This document shows positions 47,058-56,310 of a stretch of DNA of 64,000 nt, in pieces. How positions within the stretch are numbered: the stretch's first letter is position 1; each line of letters begins with the position of its first letter. The translations under genes and the position numbers were made by a program. This DNA is from Microbacterium ureisolvens (GTDB lineage: Bacteria; Actinomycetota; Actinomycetes; Actinomycetales; Microbacteriaceae). Location: assembly GCF_019511645.1 (NCBI RefSeq), contig NZ_JAEUAX010000011.1, positions 61,200-125,199 on the forward strand. The letters run 5' to 3'. The notes below the pieces were generated by a model. It worked only from the letters and a program-made list of their open reading frames with translations. It was not told the DNA's origin and did no database searches.

Positions 47058-47947
47058 ACCGATGGATGTGGATCCTGGTGACGGCGATCGCCCCGGTCGC
47101 GTGGGGGAGCGGGTATGTCGTCACGCGCAGCCTGCTGCCGCCGGAATCCCCACTGTGGGGCGGCGTGCTGCGGGCGCTGCCGGCAGGGCTCATCGTGCTG
47201 ATCCTCGCGCGCCGTCTTCCGCGCGGGTCGTGGTGGTGGCGCTCGCTCCTGCTCGGCGCGCTGAACGTCGGCGGTTTCTTCGTGCTGGTGTACGTCGCCG
47301 GGCAGCGTCTGCCGTCGAGCCTTGCCGCGACGCTGATGTCGGCATCCGCCGCGTGCATGCTGCTGTTCGCGTGGCTGCTGCTGCATCGCCGGCCTCGGCC
47401 GGCCGCCGTCGTGGGCGCGACCGTCGGTCTTGTCGGCGTGGCGGTGATGCTGGGCTTCGATGCGGAGGGTGCCGACCCGTGGGGGGTCGCCGCGTCGCTC
47501 GGGGCGATGGTCGCGTCGTCGATCGGGTTCGTGCTCACCGCGCGATGGGGCTCGGATGTTCCTGCGCTGTCGATGACGGCGTGGCAGCTCGTCGCCGGGT
47601 CGGTCGTGCTGCTTCCGGCGGCGCTGCTCGTCGAGGGCCCGCCGCCGATGCTCACCGCGTCGTCGGCGCTCGGCTTCGCCTACCTCGCACTCATCGCCAC
47701 GGCGCTCGCCTATGCCGCGTGGTTCTCGGGGCTTCGGCGTCTCTCGCCAGGGGTGGTCGGTGTGGTCGGACTTCTCAACCCGGTCACCGGCGTCGTGCTC
47801 GGCGTGGCCGTGGCGGGGGAGGCGTTCGGGGTGCCGCAGGTCGTGGGGGTGGGCCTCGTGCTCGCCGGGATCGTGCTGGGTGCGACGCCTGCGCGACGGG
47901 CCCCGCGTCTGGGTGCGACGTCGTTGGCGATGCAGTCTCGAACATAA
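47048..47947 (+). CDS. EamA/DMT-family exporter
   Basis: A 299-residue transporter with ten predicted TM helices in two EamA repeats; AIAPVAWGSGYVVTRSLLPPESPLWGGVLRALPAG opens the first and LGAMVASSIGFVLTARWG the second. Substrate unknown, probably a metabolite or drug. No ribosome site precedes ATG 47048; TAAAGT at 47035-47040 could serve as -10 and give a leaderless mRNA. Bound repressor would cover both. The alternative start ATG 47066 would lose the first six residues. Confidence 0.88.
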   Translation: MEDNRWMWILVTAIAPVAWGSGYVVTRSLLPPESPLWGGVLRALPAGLIVLILARRLPRGSWWWRSLLLGALNVGGFFVLVYVAGQRLPSSLAATLMSASAACMLLFAWLLLHRRPRPAAVVGATVGLVGVAVMLGFDAEGADPWGVAASLGAMVASSIGFVLTARWGSDVPALSMTAWQLVAGSVVLLPAALLVEGPPPMLTASSALGFAYLALIATALAYAAWFSGLRRLSPGVVGVVGLLNPVTGVVLGVAVAGEAFGVPQVVGVGLVLAGIVLGATPARRAPRLGATSLAMQSRT

Positions 47948-47982
47948 CTGTCGGAAGCCGGTACTACGCTCATTCCCAGCGA

Positions 47983-48011
47983 TTGAAACACTAGAACATG
48001 CGTTCTATGAT
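47983..48011 (+). promoter_or_regulatory. SOS promoter of the mutasome operon
   Basis: TTGAAA (47983-47988), 17-base spacer, TATGAT (48006-48011): the best-matching promoter in the window. Expected start of transcription is at or within a base of ATG 48018, giving a leaderless mRNA. Confidence 0.85.
47992..48007. promoter_or_regulatory. LexA (SOS) box
   Basis: TAGAAC-ATGC-GTTCTA, a perfect palindrome matching the Gram-positive/actinobacterial consensus GAAC-N4-GTTC. It lies between the -35 and -10, so LexA would block polymerase; DNA damage would induce the operon. Confidence 0.93.
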
Positions 48012-48017
48012 GTGGGA

Positions 48018-48881
48018 ATGAGGGCGATCGTGCAGCTCACCGCACAGCACGTGCACGAGCCCGCCGGCCAGGCGCCGACGGGCACGCAGCCTGCCGCCCT
48101 CGGCGCAGTCGGTGCGTCGCCTGCAGGTTCATCGTCTGCGGGCTCATCGTCCGCGGGCTCATCGTCCGCGGGCTCATCGTCCGCGGGTACCATCGCGCAG
48201 CTGCGGGCCCAGGTCGAGCGGGTGCAGGGCCGGCGGCTCGATGCGCCGGTGCTCCCGGTGCATCCTGCGCTCGCCTCGCTGCTTCCCGGGGGCGGTCTGC
48301 GCCCGGGGTCCGCCTACTCCTTGCCGCGCTCGACGTCGGTGCTGCTGGCGCTGCTGGCCCAGCCGTCGCAGGCAGGCTCGTGGTGCGGGGTGATCGGCAT
48401 GCCGCGGCTCGGCGCCGAGGCGGCCGAGGGGCTGGGGGTCGACCTGTCGCGGCTCGTGCTCATCCCCGATCCGGGCGCGCGCTGGCTCGCGGTGACCTCG
48501 ACCGTCGCCGAGGTGCTGCCGGTGGTCGCGGTGCGCCCGTCGGGGCGGGCGGCCGACGGCGAGATCTCCCGTCTGGCGGCACGGCTGCGCGATCGCGGCG
48601 CGGTGCTGCTCGTGCAGGGGCCGTGGCCGCAGGCCGAGGCCGTGATCGAGGTGGGTGAGCCGACGTGGGAGGGTGTCGGCCGCGGGCACGGCTACCTCTC
48701 GGGCCGCGCGGTGACGCTCACGTCGTCCAGTCGGCGCTGGCCGCGTTCGCGACGGGCTCGTGTGATGCTTCCGGATGCGGCGGGGCATGTCTCCGCCGCG
48801 CCAGAGCGCATGCGCCCCGTCGAAGCGTTGCCTGCGGAGTCTCGGGAGTCCTTCCCGCAGCTGATCAGGGCGGTGGGGTGA
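48018..48881 (+). CDS. imuA: ImuA' mutasome accessory protein
   Basis: A 287-residue RecA-like-fold protein that, in mycobacteria, bridges ImuB and DnaE2 for damage-induced mutagenesis. Segments PVHPALASLLPGGGLRPGSAYSL and GSWCGVIGMPRLGAEAAEGLGVDLSRLVLIPDPG are typical of actinobacterial ImuA'. The Walker A motif of RecA is absent. A low-complexity Ser/Ala/Gly tract near residues 37-56 arises from a DNA tandem repeat. ATG 48018 is taken; in-frame GTG 48012 overlaps the promoter. The stop is one base before ImuB. Confidence 0.85.
   Translation: MRAIVQLTAQHVHEPAGQAPTGTQPAALGAVGASPAGSSSAGSSSAGSSSAGSSSAGTIAQLRAQVERVQGRRLDAPVLPVHPALASLLPGGGLRPGSAYSLPRSTSVLLALLAQPSQAGSWCGVIGMPRLGAEAAEGLGVDLSRLVLIPDPGARWLAVTSTVAEVLPVVAVRPSGRAADGEISRLAARLRDRGAVLLVQGPWPQAEAVIEVGEPTWEGVGRGHGYLSGRAVTLTSSSRRWPRSRRARVMLPDAAGHVSAAPERMRPVEALPAESRESFPQLIRAVG
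48126..48185 (+). repeat. Four tandem 15-bp repeats in imuA'
   Basis: Unit GGCTCATCGTCCGCG is present four times (first copy with two changes), in frame, encoding repeated Gly-Ser-Ser-Ser-Ala. The array is in frame, so copy number changes would keep the reading frame. Confidence 0.9.
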
Positions 48882-48882
48882 C

Positions 48883-50592
48883 ATGTCGTCGGGCATGCCG
48901 GTGCGCAGCCTCGTGCTGTGGTTCCCCGACTGGCCGGTCACGGCTCTGGAGCGGGAGGCGGGCGCGGCCGAGGCAACGTCGGAGGACGCCATCGAGGAGC
49001 GGCCCGGCGCCCGAACGCATGCGGCGCAGGAGAAGTCCGCATCGAAGCCCCCGGTCGCCGTCTTGGAGCGCAACCTCGTGGTCGCGTGCTCGGCGTCCGC
49101 GCGCGCGGAGGGGGTGCGCCGCGGGCAGCGCCGGCGCGATGCCCAGGCGCGGTGCCCCGGGCTGACGCTGGTCACCGCGGACGCCGCCCGTGACCACCGT
49201 GCGTTCGCCCCGATCGTGTCGCTGATCGAGGAGAAAGCACCCGGCGTGCAGCTGGTGCGTCCAGGACTGTGTGCGCTGCACGCCCGCGGTCCGGCGCGGT
49301 ACTACGGCGGTGAGATCGAGGCCGCTCGTATGCTGGTCGGCACCCTGCGCGACGCAGGACTCGACGGGGTGCGGGTGGGAATCGCCGACGGCCCGTTCAC
49401 CGCGGAGCAGGCGGCGCGCGGCGGCACGAGCGCCGCCGATCCGGTCTTCGCCGTTCCCGCGGGCGGTGCGGCCGGCTTCCTCGCACCGCTGCCGGTCTCG
49501 GTGCTCGACGCCTCGGCGATGCTCGGCACCGGTGCGGCGGGTGCGAAGGAGGCGACGGACCTCGTAGGCCTGCTCGCCCGGCTGGGTGTGCAGACCCTCG
49601 GCGGGTTCGCCGAGATGCAGACCGATCGCGTGCGCGAGCGGTTCGGCGAGCGGGGAGTCCGGCTCCACGCGCTCGCCGCGGGGCGCGATTCCCGACCGGT
49701 GCAGCCGCGCACGCCGCCGCCCGAGCTGCAGCGCGAGGTCGTGTTCGAGCCGCCTCTCGAGATCGCCGACCAGGTGGCGTTCGCCATGCGCGTGACCGCC
49801 GACGACTTCGTCGCGGGTCTCGGTGCGGTGGACCTCGTCTGCACCGAGCTGCGGGTCGAACTCATGGGCGACCGCGGGGAGCGCAGCGAGAGGGTATGGC
49901 TGCATCCCGGTTCGTTCGATGCCGCGGCGGTCGTGGACCGCGTGCGGTGGCAGCTCGCGGAAGACGTCGGCGCCGGCGACGCGGCCGGGGGCGGGCTGCG
50001 CAGTGGGGTCACGCTCGTGCGGATCTCGCCGGAGGCGGTGGATGCGGCATCCCATCACGCTCCTGCGCTGTTCGGCGGGGGTCCTGAGGAGCGGGTGCAC
50101 CATGCGCTGTCGCGCGTGCAGGCGATGCTCGGGCACCGCGGCGTGCTGACACCCGCGATCGGCGGCGGCCGGTGGCTGGCCGAGCGCCAGGTGCTCGTGC
50201 CGTGGGGAGACAAGGACGAACGCGATCGCAAGGCGACGGGCGCCGGCGGCCTCGCGGCGCAGCGCGCGCGCCCCTGGCCGGGCAGCCTGCCCGACCCGCT
50301 GCCGGCGACGGTGTTCGCCGACCCGGTGCCGGTAGACGTGCGGGCGCTGGGCGGCGAGCTCGTCGACGTCGACGAGCGGGGCAACGTGTCGGCCGTGCCC
50401 GCGCTCTTCATCGAGAGCGGGCGCCGGCGCCCGATCGAGGCATGGGCGGGGCCGTGGCCGGTGGTGGAGCGGGGATGGGATGCTGCGCGCTCGCGCCGTG
50501 CGCATCGGTTCCAGGTCGTCGACGCCGACGGGTCCGCGTGGCTGCTGGTGTGCGACGGCGACGTCTGGACGGCAGAGGCGACCTATGACTAG
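48883..50592 (+). CDS. imuB: ImuB, catalytically inactive Y-family polymerase homologue
   Basis: A 569-residue adapter of the mutasome, recruiting DnaE2 to the beta clamp. It has the Y-family layout (palm/fingers, helix-hairpin-helix, little finger) but PDWPV stands where active polymerases have DMDAFFA, and ARYYGGE where they have the SIDEA catalytic acids, so polymerase activity should be lost. VGIADGPFTAEQAAR and LLARLGVQTLGGFAEM follow. The candidate clamp-binding motif is not certain. ATG 48883 is one base after imuA'. Confidence 0.9.
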   Translation: MSSGMPVRSLVLWFPDWPVTALEREAGAAEATSEDAIEERPGARTHAAQEKSASKPPVAVLERNLVVACSASARAEGVRRGQRRRDAQARCPGLTLVTADAARDHRAFAPIVSLIEEKAPGVQLVRPGLCALHARGPARYYGGEIEAARMLVGTLRDAGLDGVRVGIADGPFTAEQAARGGTSAADPVFAVPAGGAAGFLAPLPVSVLDASAMLGTGAAGAKEATDLVGLLARLGVQTLGGFAEMQTDRVRERFGERGVRLHALAAGRDSRPVQPRTPPPELQREVVFEPPLEIADQVAFAMRVTADDFVAGLGAVDLVCTELRVELMGDRGERSERVWLHPGSFDAAAVVDRVRWQLAEDVGAGDAAGGGLRSGVTLVRISPEAVDAASHHAPALFGGGPEERVHHALSRVQAMLGHRGVLTPAIGGGRWLAERQVLVPWGDKDERDRKATGAGGLAAQRARPWPGSLPDPLPATVFADPVPVDVRALGGELVDVDERGNVSAVPALFIESGRRRPIEAWAGPWPVVERGWDAARSRRAHRFQVVDADGSAWLLVCDGDVWTAEATYD

Positions 50593-50604
50593 GGGGCCGG
50601 ACTG

Positions 50605-53600
50605 ATGGGCTTCAACAACCCGGGTGTGCCGTGGTCCGAGATGGAGCGCGTGCTGAGCGGCCGTCGCCGGCCCGATGCGCCGCCGGTCGGCGCGGACGGC
50701 GGCGACAGCCCTGCGTGGTCGCACAAGCGGGGGCCGTACGTCGCACCCGAGATCGAGCGTCCGGCCGATGCGATCCCGTATGCCGAGCTGCACGCGCACT
50801 CGTCGTACTCGTTCCTCGACGGGGCCTCCTCGCCCGAGGAGCTCGCCGAGGAGGCCGAGCGCCTGGGACTGCACGCCCTCGCGGTCACCGATCACGACGG
50901 GTTCTACGGCATCGTCCGGTTCGCCGAGGCCGCCGAGGCGCTCCAGCTCAAGACCGTGTTCGGCGCCGAGCTGTCGCTCGAGCTCCCGAAGCCGCAGAAC
51001 GGCGAGGCCGACCCCGTCGGCGCGCACCTGCTGGTGCTCGCACGGGGTGAGGAGGGCTACCACCGGCTGGCGGGCGCGATCACCCACGCGCAGCTGCAGG
51101 GCGCGGAGAAGGGCAGGCCGATCTACGATCTCGAAGAGCTCGCCGCACAGGCGGCGGGGGAGTGGGCGGTGCTCACCGGATGCCGGAAGGGCGCCGTGCG
51201 GCGTGCCCTCGCCGAGAGCCCCGATGCGGCGGCCGGCGAACTCGACCGTCTCGTGAGACTGTTCGGGAAAGACAACGTCCACGTCGAACTCATCGACCAC
51301 GGCAATCCCCTCGACACCCGCGACAACGACGTGCTCGTCGGGCTCGCGCGGGAGCGCGGTCTCCCACTCCTGGCGACCAACAATGTCCACTACGCCGTGC
51401 CGAAGCGGCAGCTGCTCGCCGCGGCGGTGGCCGCCGTACGCGCGAACCGCGGCCTCGACGAGCTCGACGGCTGGCTGCCCGCGCACGCCGGCGCCCACCT
51501 GCGGTCGGGGGCAGAGATGGCGGAGCGTTTCGTGCGATTCCCGGATGCCGTCGCCCGGACCGTGACGCTCGCCGACGAGCTCGCCTTCCCGCTGCGCAAG
51601 GCGAAGCCGGCGCTGCCGAAGCAGAAGGTGCCCGAAGGACACACTCCGATGTCATGGCTGCGGCACTTGGTGTGGGAGGCGGTGCCGCGCAAGTACCCCG
51701 ACCTGACCGAGGATGACCGGGCGCGCATCGAGAAGGAGCTCGGGGTCATCGAGATGAAGGACTTCCCGGGGTACTTCCTGATCGTCCACGGCATCGTGCA
51801 GTTCGCCCGGAGTCAGGGCATCCTCTGCCAGGGGCGGGGGTCCGCCGCCAACAGCGCCATCTGCTACCTGCTCGACATCACCGCCGTCGACGCGATCGCG
51901 TACGACCTGCCGTTCGAGCGGTTCCTGTCGAGCCTGCGTGAGGAGGAGCCCGACATCGACGTCGACTTCGACTCCGACCGCCGGGAAGAGGTCATCCAGT
52001 GGGTGTACCGGGAGTACGGGCGCGACCGTGCGGCACAGGTCGCCAACGTCATCCAGTACCGGCCGAAGAACGCCGTGCGCGACATGGCCAAGGCGCTGGG
52101 GCATTCGCCAGGGCAGCAGGACGCGTGGTCGAAGCAGATCGAAGGGTGGGGCGCCCTCCTCGAGACCGGCGCCGGTCACGACATCCCCGACCAGGTGCTG
52201 GAATTCGCGTCTGAGCTGCTCAAGGCGCCGAGGCATCTCGGCATCCATTCCGGCGGCATGGTGCTCACCGACCGCCCGGTGGGCGAGGTCGTGCCGATCG
52301 AGCATGCCCGCATGGAGAACCGCACGGTGATCCAGTGGGACAAGGACGACGCCGCCTGGATGGGCCTCGTGAAGTTCGACCTGCTGGGCCTCGGGATGCT
52401 GGCCGCCCTGCAGTACTGCTTCGACATGATCCGGGCGTCGACCGGGGAGGACTGGGAGCTGTCGACGCTCCCGAAGGAGGAGAAGGCGGTCTACGACATG
52501 CTGTGCCGTGCCGACTCGATCGGAGTGTTCCAGGTCGAGTCGCGCGCGCAGATGGGCCTTCTCCCGCGCCTGCAGCCGCGCCGGTTCTACGACCTCGTGA
52601 TCGAGATCGCGCTCATCCGCCCCGGCCCCATCCAGGGCGGCGCGGTGCATCCGTTCGTCAAGCGCAAGCTCGGACAAGAGGACGTGACCTACCCGCATCC
52701 CAAGCTCGTGCCGGTGCTGGAGCGCACGCTCGGCATCCCGGTGTTCCAGGAGCAGCTCATGCAGATGGGCATGGCCGTCGGCGGGCTCACCGGCGAGGAC
52801 GCCGACCTGCTCCGCCGTGCCATGGGGTCCAAGCGCGGGATCGAGCGCATCGACTCGCTGAAGAAGAAGCTGTACGCCGGCATGGCCGAGAACAACCTGG
52901 TCGGCGAGGAGGCCGACGCGATCTACGCCAAGATCCAGGCGTTCGCGAACTTCGGGTTCGCCGAATCGCACTCGCTGTCGTTCGCGCTGCTCGTGTACGC
53001 CAGTTCGTGGATCAAGCTGCACTATCCGGCGGCGTTCCTCGCGGGCCTTCTGCGGGCGCAGCCGATGGGCTTCTATTCACCCGCGACCCTCGTGGGCGAC
53101 GCGCGCCACCACGGCGTCGAGGTGCGTCGTCCTGACCTGCATCTGTCGGGCAGCGAAGCCGTGCTCGAGGCCGTTGCCCGCGTTTCCACAGGCTCAGCGA
53201 CCGGGGGGACCTCGCTCCCTGAGCAGGTCGACGGGCCCACCGGCCTCGACTCGTGCGTCGAGCGCAAGCAGCCGCCCGTCGGGCTCTTCGACATCGACGC
53301 GCCCGACGAATCCGCCGCGCATCGCCGCGACGGGAGGTTCGCGGTGCGGCTGGGGCTTGCGGGGGTGAAGGGGATCGGCGCGACGGTCGCCCAGCGCATC
53401 GTCGCCGCGCGCGAGTCGGGAGGGCTGTTCCGCGACCTCCGCGATCTCGTGCGCCGCACCAGCATCACCGCGGTCCAGGTCGAGGCGCTCGCCACGGCGG
53501 GGGCGTTCGAATGCCTCGGCCTCAGCAGGCGCGAGGCGATCTGGCTCGCCGGATCGGCGGCACAGGACCGCCCCGAGTTCCTGCCGGACTCGCTCATCGC

Positions 53601-54042
53601 CGTGCAGCCGCCGCTGTTCGCCGACCCCACCAGCTACGAGCGTCTCGCCGCCGACCTGTGGGCGACGGGCATCTCGACCGACGACCACCCGATCACCCAC
53701 TACCGCTCCGGGCTCGACGCACGCGGGGTCCTGACGTCGCGCGAACTGCGCAGCCATGAGGTCGGCCGCCGCGTCGAGGTCGCGGGCCTCGTGACCCACC
53801 GGCAGAGGCCGGCCACAGCATCCGGAATCACGTTCCTCAATCTCGAGGACGAACACGGTCTCGTCAACATCGTGTGCTCACTCGGCGTCTGGAACCGGTA
53901 CCGCCGCATCGTGCGCGACTCGCCCGCGCTCATCGCGCGCGGCATGCTCGAGCGCTCGGCCGAGGGCGTGACCAACCTCATCGCCGACGCGTTCGAAGAC
54001 CTCCGCGTCGGCGTGCAGCATCGTGCCAGGGACTTCCGCTGA
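50605..54042 (+). CDS. dnaE2: Error-prone DNA polymerase III alpha subunit DnaE2
   Basis: A 1145-residue translesion polymerase of the SOS mutasome. PHP domain starts YAELHAHSSYSFLDGASS and includes VTDHDGFYGIVRFAEAAE; the polymerase active site is in GSAANSAICYLLDITAVDA and PDIDVDFDSDRREEV. Later RPGPIQGGAVHPFV, HxH-type FAESHSLSFALLVYASSW and the C-terminal OB fold (VEVAGLVTHRQRP) are seen. The variable loop after LHLSGSEAVLEAVAR carries a palindromic insertion (53181-53230). ATG 50605, 12 bases after imuB. Confidence 0.96.
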   Translation: MGFNNPGVPWSEMERVLSGRRRPDAPPVGADGGDSPAWSHKRGPYVAPEIERPADAIPYAELHAHSSYSFLDGASSPEELAEEAERLGLHALAVTDHDGFYGIVRFAEAAEALQLKTVFGAELSLELPKPQNGEADPVGAHLLVLARGEEGYHRLAGAITHAQLQGAEKGRPIYDLEELAAQAAGEWAVLTGCRKGAVRRALAESPDAAAGELDRLVRLFGKDNVHVELIDHGNPLDTRDNDVLVGLARERGLPLLATNNVHYAVPKRQLLAAAVAAVRANRGLDELDGWLPAHAGAHLRSGAEMAERFVRFPDAVARTVTLADELAFPLRKAKPALPKQKVPEGHTPMSWLRHLVWEAVPRKYPDLTEDDRARIEKELGVIEMKDFPGYFLIVHGIVQFARSQGILCQGRGSAANSAICYLLDITAVDAIAYDLPFERFLSSLREEEPDIDVDFDSDRREEVIQWVYREYGRDRAAQVANVIQYRPKNAVRDMAKALGHSPGQQDAWSKQIEGWGALLETGAGHDIPDQVLEFASELLKAPRHLGIHSGGMVLTDRPVGEVVPIEHARMENRTVIQWDKDDAAWMGLVKFDLLGLGMLAALQYCFDMIRASTGEDWELSTLPKEEKAVYDMLCRADSIGVFQVESRAQMGLLPRLQPRRFYDLVIEIALIRPGPIQGGAVHPFVKRKLGQEDVTYPHPKLVPVLERTLGIPVFQEQLMQMGMAVGGLTGEDADLLRRAMGSKRGIERIDSLKKKLYAGMAENNLVGEEADAIYAKIQAFANFGFAESHSLSFALLVYASSWIKLHYPAAFLAGLLRAQPMGFYSPATLVGDARHHGVEVRRPDLHLSGSEAVLEAVARVSTGSATGGTSLPEQVDGPTGLDSCVERKQPPVGLFDIDAPDESAAHRRDGRFAVRLGLAGVKGIGATVAQRIVAARESGGLFRDLRDLVRRTSITAVQVEALATAGAFECLGLSRREAIWLAGSAAQDRPEFLPDSLIAVQPPLFADPTSYERLAADLWATGISTDDHPITHYRSGLDARGVLTSRELRSHEVGRRVEVAGLVTHRQRPATASGITFLNLEDEHGLVNIVCSLGVWNRYRRIVRDSPALIARGMLERSAEGVTNLIADAFEDLRVGVQHRARDFR
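53181..53230 (+). repeat. REP-like palindromic insertion inside dnaE2
   Basis: CGTTTCCACAGGCTCAGCGA...TCGCTCCCTGAGCAGGTCG: arms GCTCAG (53192-53197) and CTGAGC (53219-53224) with imperfect outer pairing. It resembles the intergenic GGCTCAG...CTGAGCC palindromes common in Microbacteriaceae, but here it is translated in frame in a variable loop. Confidence 0.55.
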
Positions 54043-54051
54043 GGACGCCGG

Positions 54052-54381
54052 TCAGATCTCGTCTTCCCAGTCGACCTCGGCGGATGCGGCGGGGTCGACG
54101 GTGGCGATCGGGTGCAGACGGCGCTGGATGGCCCTCATCCGCTCGATCGCACCCTCATCGACGAGCTCCCCATTGTCGTCGTAGGCGTCACGCGCGACCA
54201 TCTGGCTCGCGGGGCCGATGAGTACCGTCACCTCACCCACCGAGCCGTCCGGCTCCCTGGTCGGAACCGTCACGGCCTCGGCCTCGGCCGCTTCGGCCAG
54301 CGCCTGGCCGAGGCGCAGAAGTGTCGCGGCGATTTCATCTCCCGTCACGAACTCGCTTCCCGCGTAGATCACCCGCTTCAC
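54052..54381 (-). CDS. Conserved hypothetical protein
   Basis: A 109-residue soluble protein, MKRVIYAGSEFVTGDEIAATLLRLGQALAEAAEAEAVTVP at the start, with the segment VGEVTVLIGPASQMVARDAYDDNGELVDEGA. No catalytic motif recognised. An acidic C-terminus ends WEDEI. Converges on dnaE2 (nine bases between stops). ATG 54381, with GAAAAGGAT upstream. Confidence 0.75.
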   Translation of the reverse strand: MKRVIYAGSEFVTGDEIAATLLRLGQALAEAAEAEAVTVPTREPDGSVGEVTVLIGPASQMVARDAYDDNGELVDEGAIERMRAIQRRLHPIATVDPAASAEVDWEDEI

Positions 54382-54499
54382 GAATCCTTTTCTACTTGAC
54401 GACTCGCCGGCGCTCTCGGGGGTTGCAGCCCGGCGCCGAAGGGGCTAGAACCCGCCATCGACCGATGTGGCCTGCGACGTCGAGACGAGGGTGCGACGA

Positions 54500-56242
54500 C
54501 TACTCGACCAGCTTGCCCGCGATGGACACCTCGCGCATCAGCGCGCGGATCTCAGCGGGGATCGGCGGGATCGGCTCCCGTACGACCCTGGTGGCGGGCG
54601 ACCACACCAGATTGACCTGAAGGTCGGGATCGATGTCGGGGTAGTCGCTGCGGTTGTGGCAGCCGCGCGTCTCCCGCCGCTCGAGCGCGGCCTCGAGCGT
54701 CGCCCGTGCGGCCAGCGCCGCCGACTTCAGGTCGAATGCGTGTGCGAGATCGTGATACCCCGCGATGTCGGGGTGCACGCCGATATCCGACATCCGCGCC
54801 TCGATCGCGTCGAGCTCGGCGAGCCCGGCGAGAAGCCCCTGCTCGTCGCGGACGACGCCGGCGTATTCGGTCATCGTGTCGCGGATGGCTCGCTGGAGCG
54901 CGCGGACGTTCTCGGTTCCGGATGCTGCGAGCAGGTCGTCGATCTCCGCGCGGGCGGTCGCGACGGCCGAAGCCGACCGCGTCTGCGCGGGCAGCGCCGC
55001 GGAGTACGCGGCGGCGGCCTGTCCGACGATGCGGCCGAACACGAGAAGCTCGATGAGCGAGTTGCCGCCGAGCCGGTTGGCTCCGTGAAGGCCGGAAGAC
55101 GCCTCGCCGATGGCATAGAGGCCCGGCACGTCGGTGGAGTGGTCGGACGAGCGCACCCAGACGCCGCCCATCGAGTAGTGCGCGGTCGGCGCGATCTCGA
55201 TCGGGTCCTTGGTGATGTCGAGCATCTGCAGCTCGAGCATCGTCTGGTACACCCGGGGGAGGCGGGTCATGATCGTCTCGCGCGGGAGGTGCGAGACGTC
55301 GAGCCACACTCCGCCGTTCGCGGTGCCGCGCCCCTCCTTGATCTCGGTGTAGCAGGCCAGCGCGACACGGTCGCGCGTCGACAGCTCGAGGCGCTCGGGG
55401 TCGTACCTGTGCATGAAGCGCTCGCCGAGGCCGTTGCGAAGGATGCCGCCCTCGCCGCGCGCCGCCTCCGAGATGAGGGTGCCGGCGGCGTTCTCGGGCT
55501 CGATGATGCCGCTCGGGTGGAACTGCACGAGTTCCGGGTCGCGAAGCCGGCCGCCCGCCTCGACGGCGAGACGGAACGAATCGCCGGTGTTCTCATCGCG
55601 ACGGGACGACGTCCGCCGCCAGATGCGATTGTGCCCGCCGGCGGCGAGGATCACCGCGTCGGCATGGATGAGGTAGCGCGTTCCGTCCTCGAGGTCGAAG
55701 CCGTAGGCGCCGAACACCGCGCCGTCGTCGTTGACGAGGATGCGGGTCACATAGACGGTGTCGAGGATGGGCACCTGCAGCTGCGCCGCCCGGTTGATCA
55801 GCGTTCGCTGGATCTCGAGCCCCGTGTAGTCGCCCGCGAACGCAGTGCGACGGTATGTGTGCGCGCCGAAGAACCGCTGCGAGATGCGGCCGTCGTCCTC
55901 ACGGGCGAAGGGCATGCCGTACCGCTCGAGGTCCTCGATCCCCCGAGCGGCGCCCGATGTGACGATCTCGACGGTGTGCGGGTTGGCGAGCAGGTAGCTC
56001 TCCTTGAGCGTGTCGGCGGCGTGCTGCTGCCAGCTGTCGTCGGCATCCATGGTGCCGAGGGCGGCGTTGATTCCGCCGGCGGCGAGGGAGGTGTGGGCGT
56101 CGGACTTCGGGCGCTTGCCCAGCGCGACCACGTCGACCCCCGCTTCGGCGAGTTCGATGGCTGCGCGCAGGCCGGAGCCGCCGGTGCCGATCACGAGGAC
56201 GGTGGTGGAGAGCTGGCGTTCTGCGGGGATCACGTCAGCCAC
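54500..56242 (-). CDS. FAD-dependent fumarate reductase/succinate dehydrogenase-like flavoprotein
   Basis: A 580-residue flavoprotein of the SdhA/FrdA/NadB family. FAD motif VLVIGTGGSGLRAAIELAEAG, the covalent-FAD region with SLAAGGINAALG, substrate segments QFHPSGIIEP (HPSG, cf. HPTG) and GGVWVRSSDHSTDVPGLYAIGEASSGLHGANRLGGNSLIELLVFG. C-terminal helical domain is present. No SdhB/C/D genes follow, so it is not a complete complex; L-aspartate oxidase (NadB) is the main alternative, but nadA and nadC are absent nearby. GTG 56242 is chosen; ATG 56275 would cover part of the divergent promoter. Confidence 0.85.
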   Translation of the reverse strand: MADVIPAERQLSTTVLVIGTGGSGLRAAIELAEAGVDVVALGKRPKSDAHTSLAAGGINAALGTMDADDSWQQHAADTLKESYLLANPHTVEIVTSGAARGIEDLERYGMPFAREDDGRISQRFFGAHTYRRTAFAGDYTGLEIQRTLINRAAQLQVPILDTVYVTRILVNDDGAVFGAYGFDLEDGTRYLIHADAVILAAGGHNRIWRRTSSRRDENTGDSFRLAVEAGGRLRDPELVQFHPSGIIEPENAAGTLISEAARGEGGILRNGLGERFMHRYDPERLELSTRDRVALACYTEIKEGRGTANGGVWLDVSHLPRETIMTRLPRVYQTMLELQMLDITKDPIEIAPTAHYSMGGVWVRSSDHSTDVPGLYAIGEASSGLHGANRLGGNSLIELLVFGRIVGQAAAAYSAALPAQTRSASAVATARAEIDDLLAASGTENVRALQRAIRDTMTEYAGVVRDEQGLLAGLAELDAIEARMSDIGVHPDIAGYHDLAHAFDLKSAALAARATLEAALERRETRGCHNRSDYPDIDPDLQVNLVWSPATRVVREPIPPIPAEIRALMREVSIAGKLVE

Positions 56243-56310
56243 GCTAAGCGGGCTATTCGGATTACTCCAATGCATATTTGTCGTAATGTCGATACGCCTA
56301 GGCTATTGAT

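Noticed and set aside
48126..48185. Short CRISPR-like repeat
   Set aside because: Units abut with no spacers and are translated in frame.
54500..56242. L-aspartate oxidase NadB
   Set aside because: No nadA or nadC neighbour, so the general flavoprotein call is kept; not excluded.
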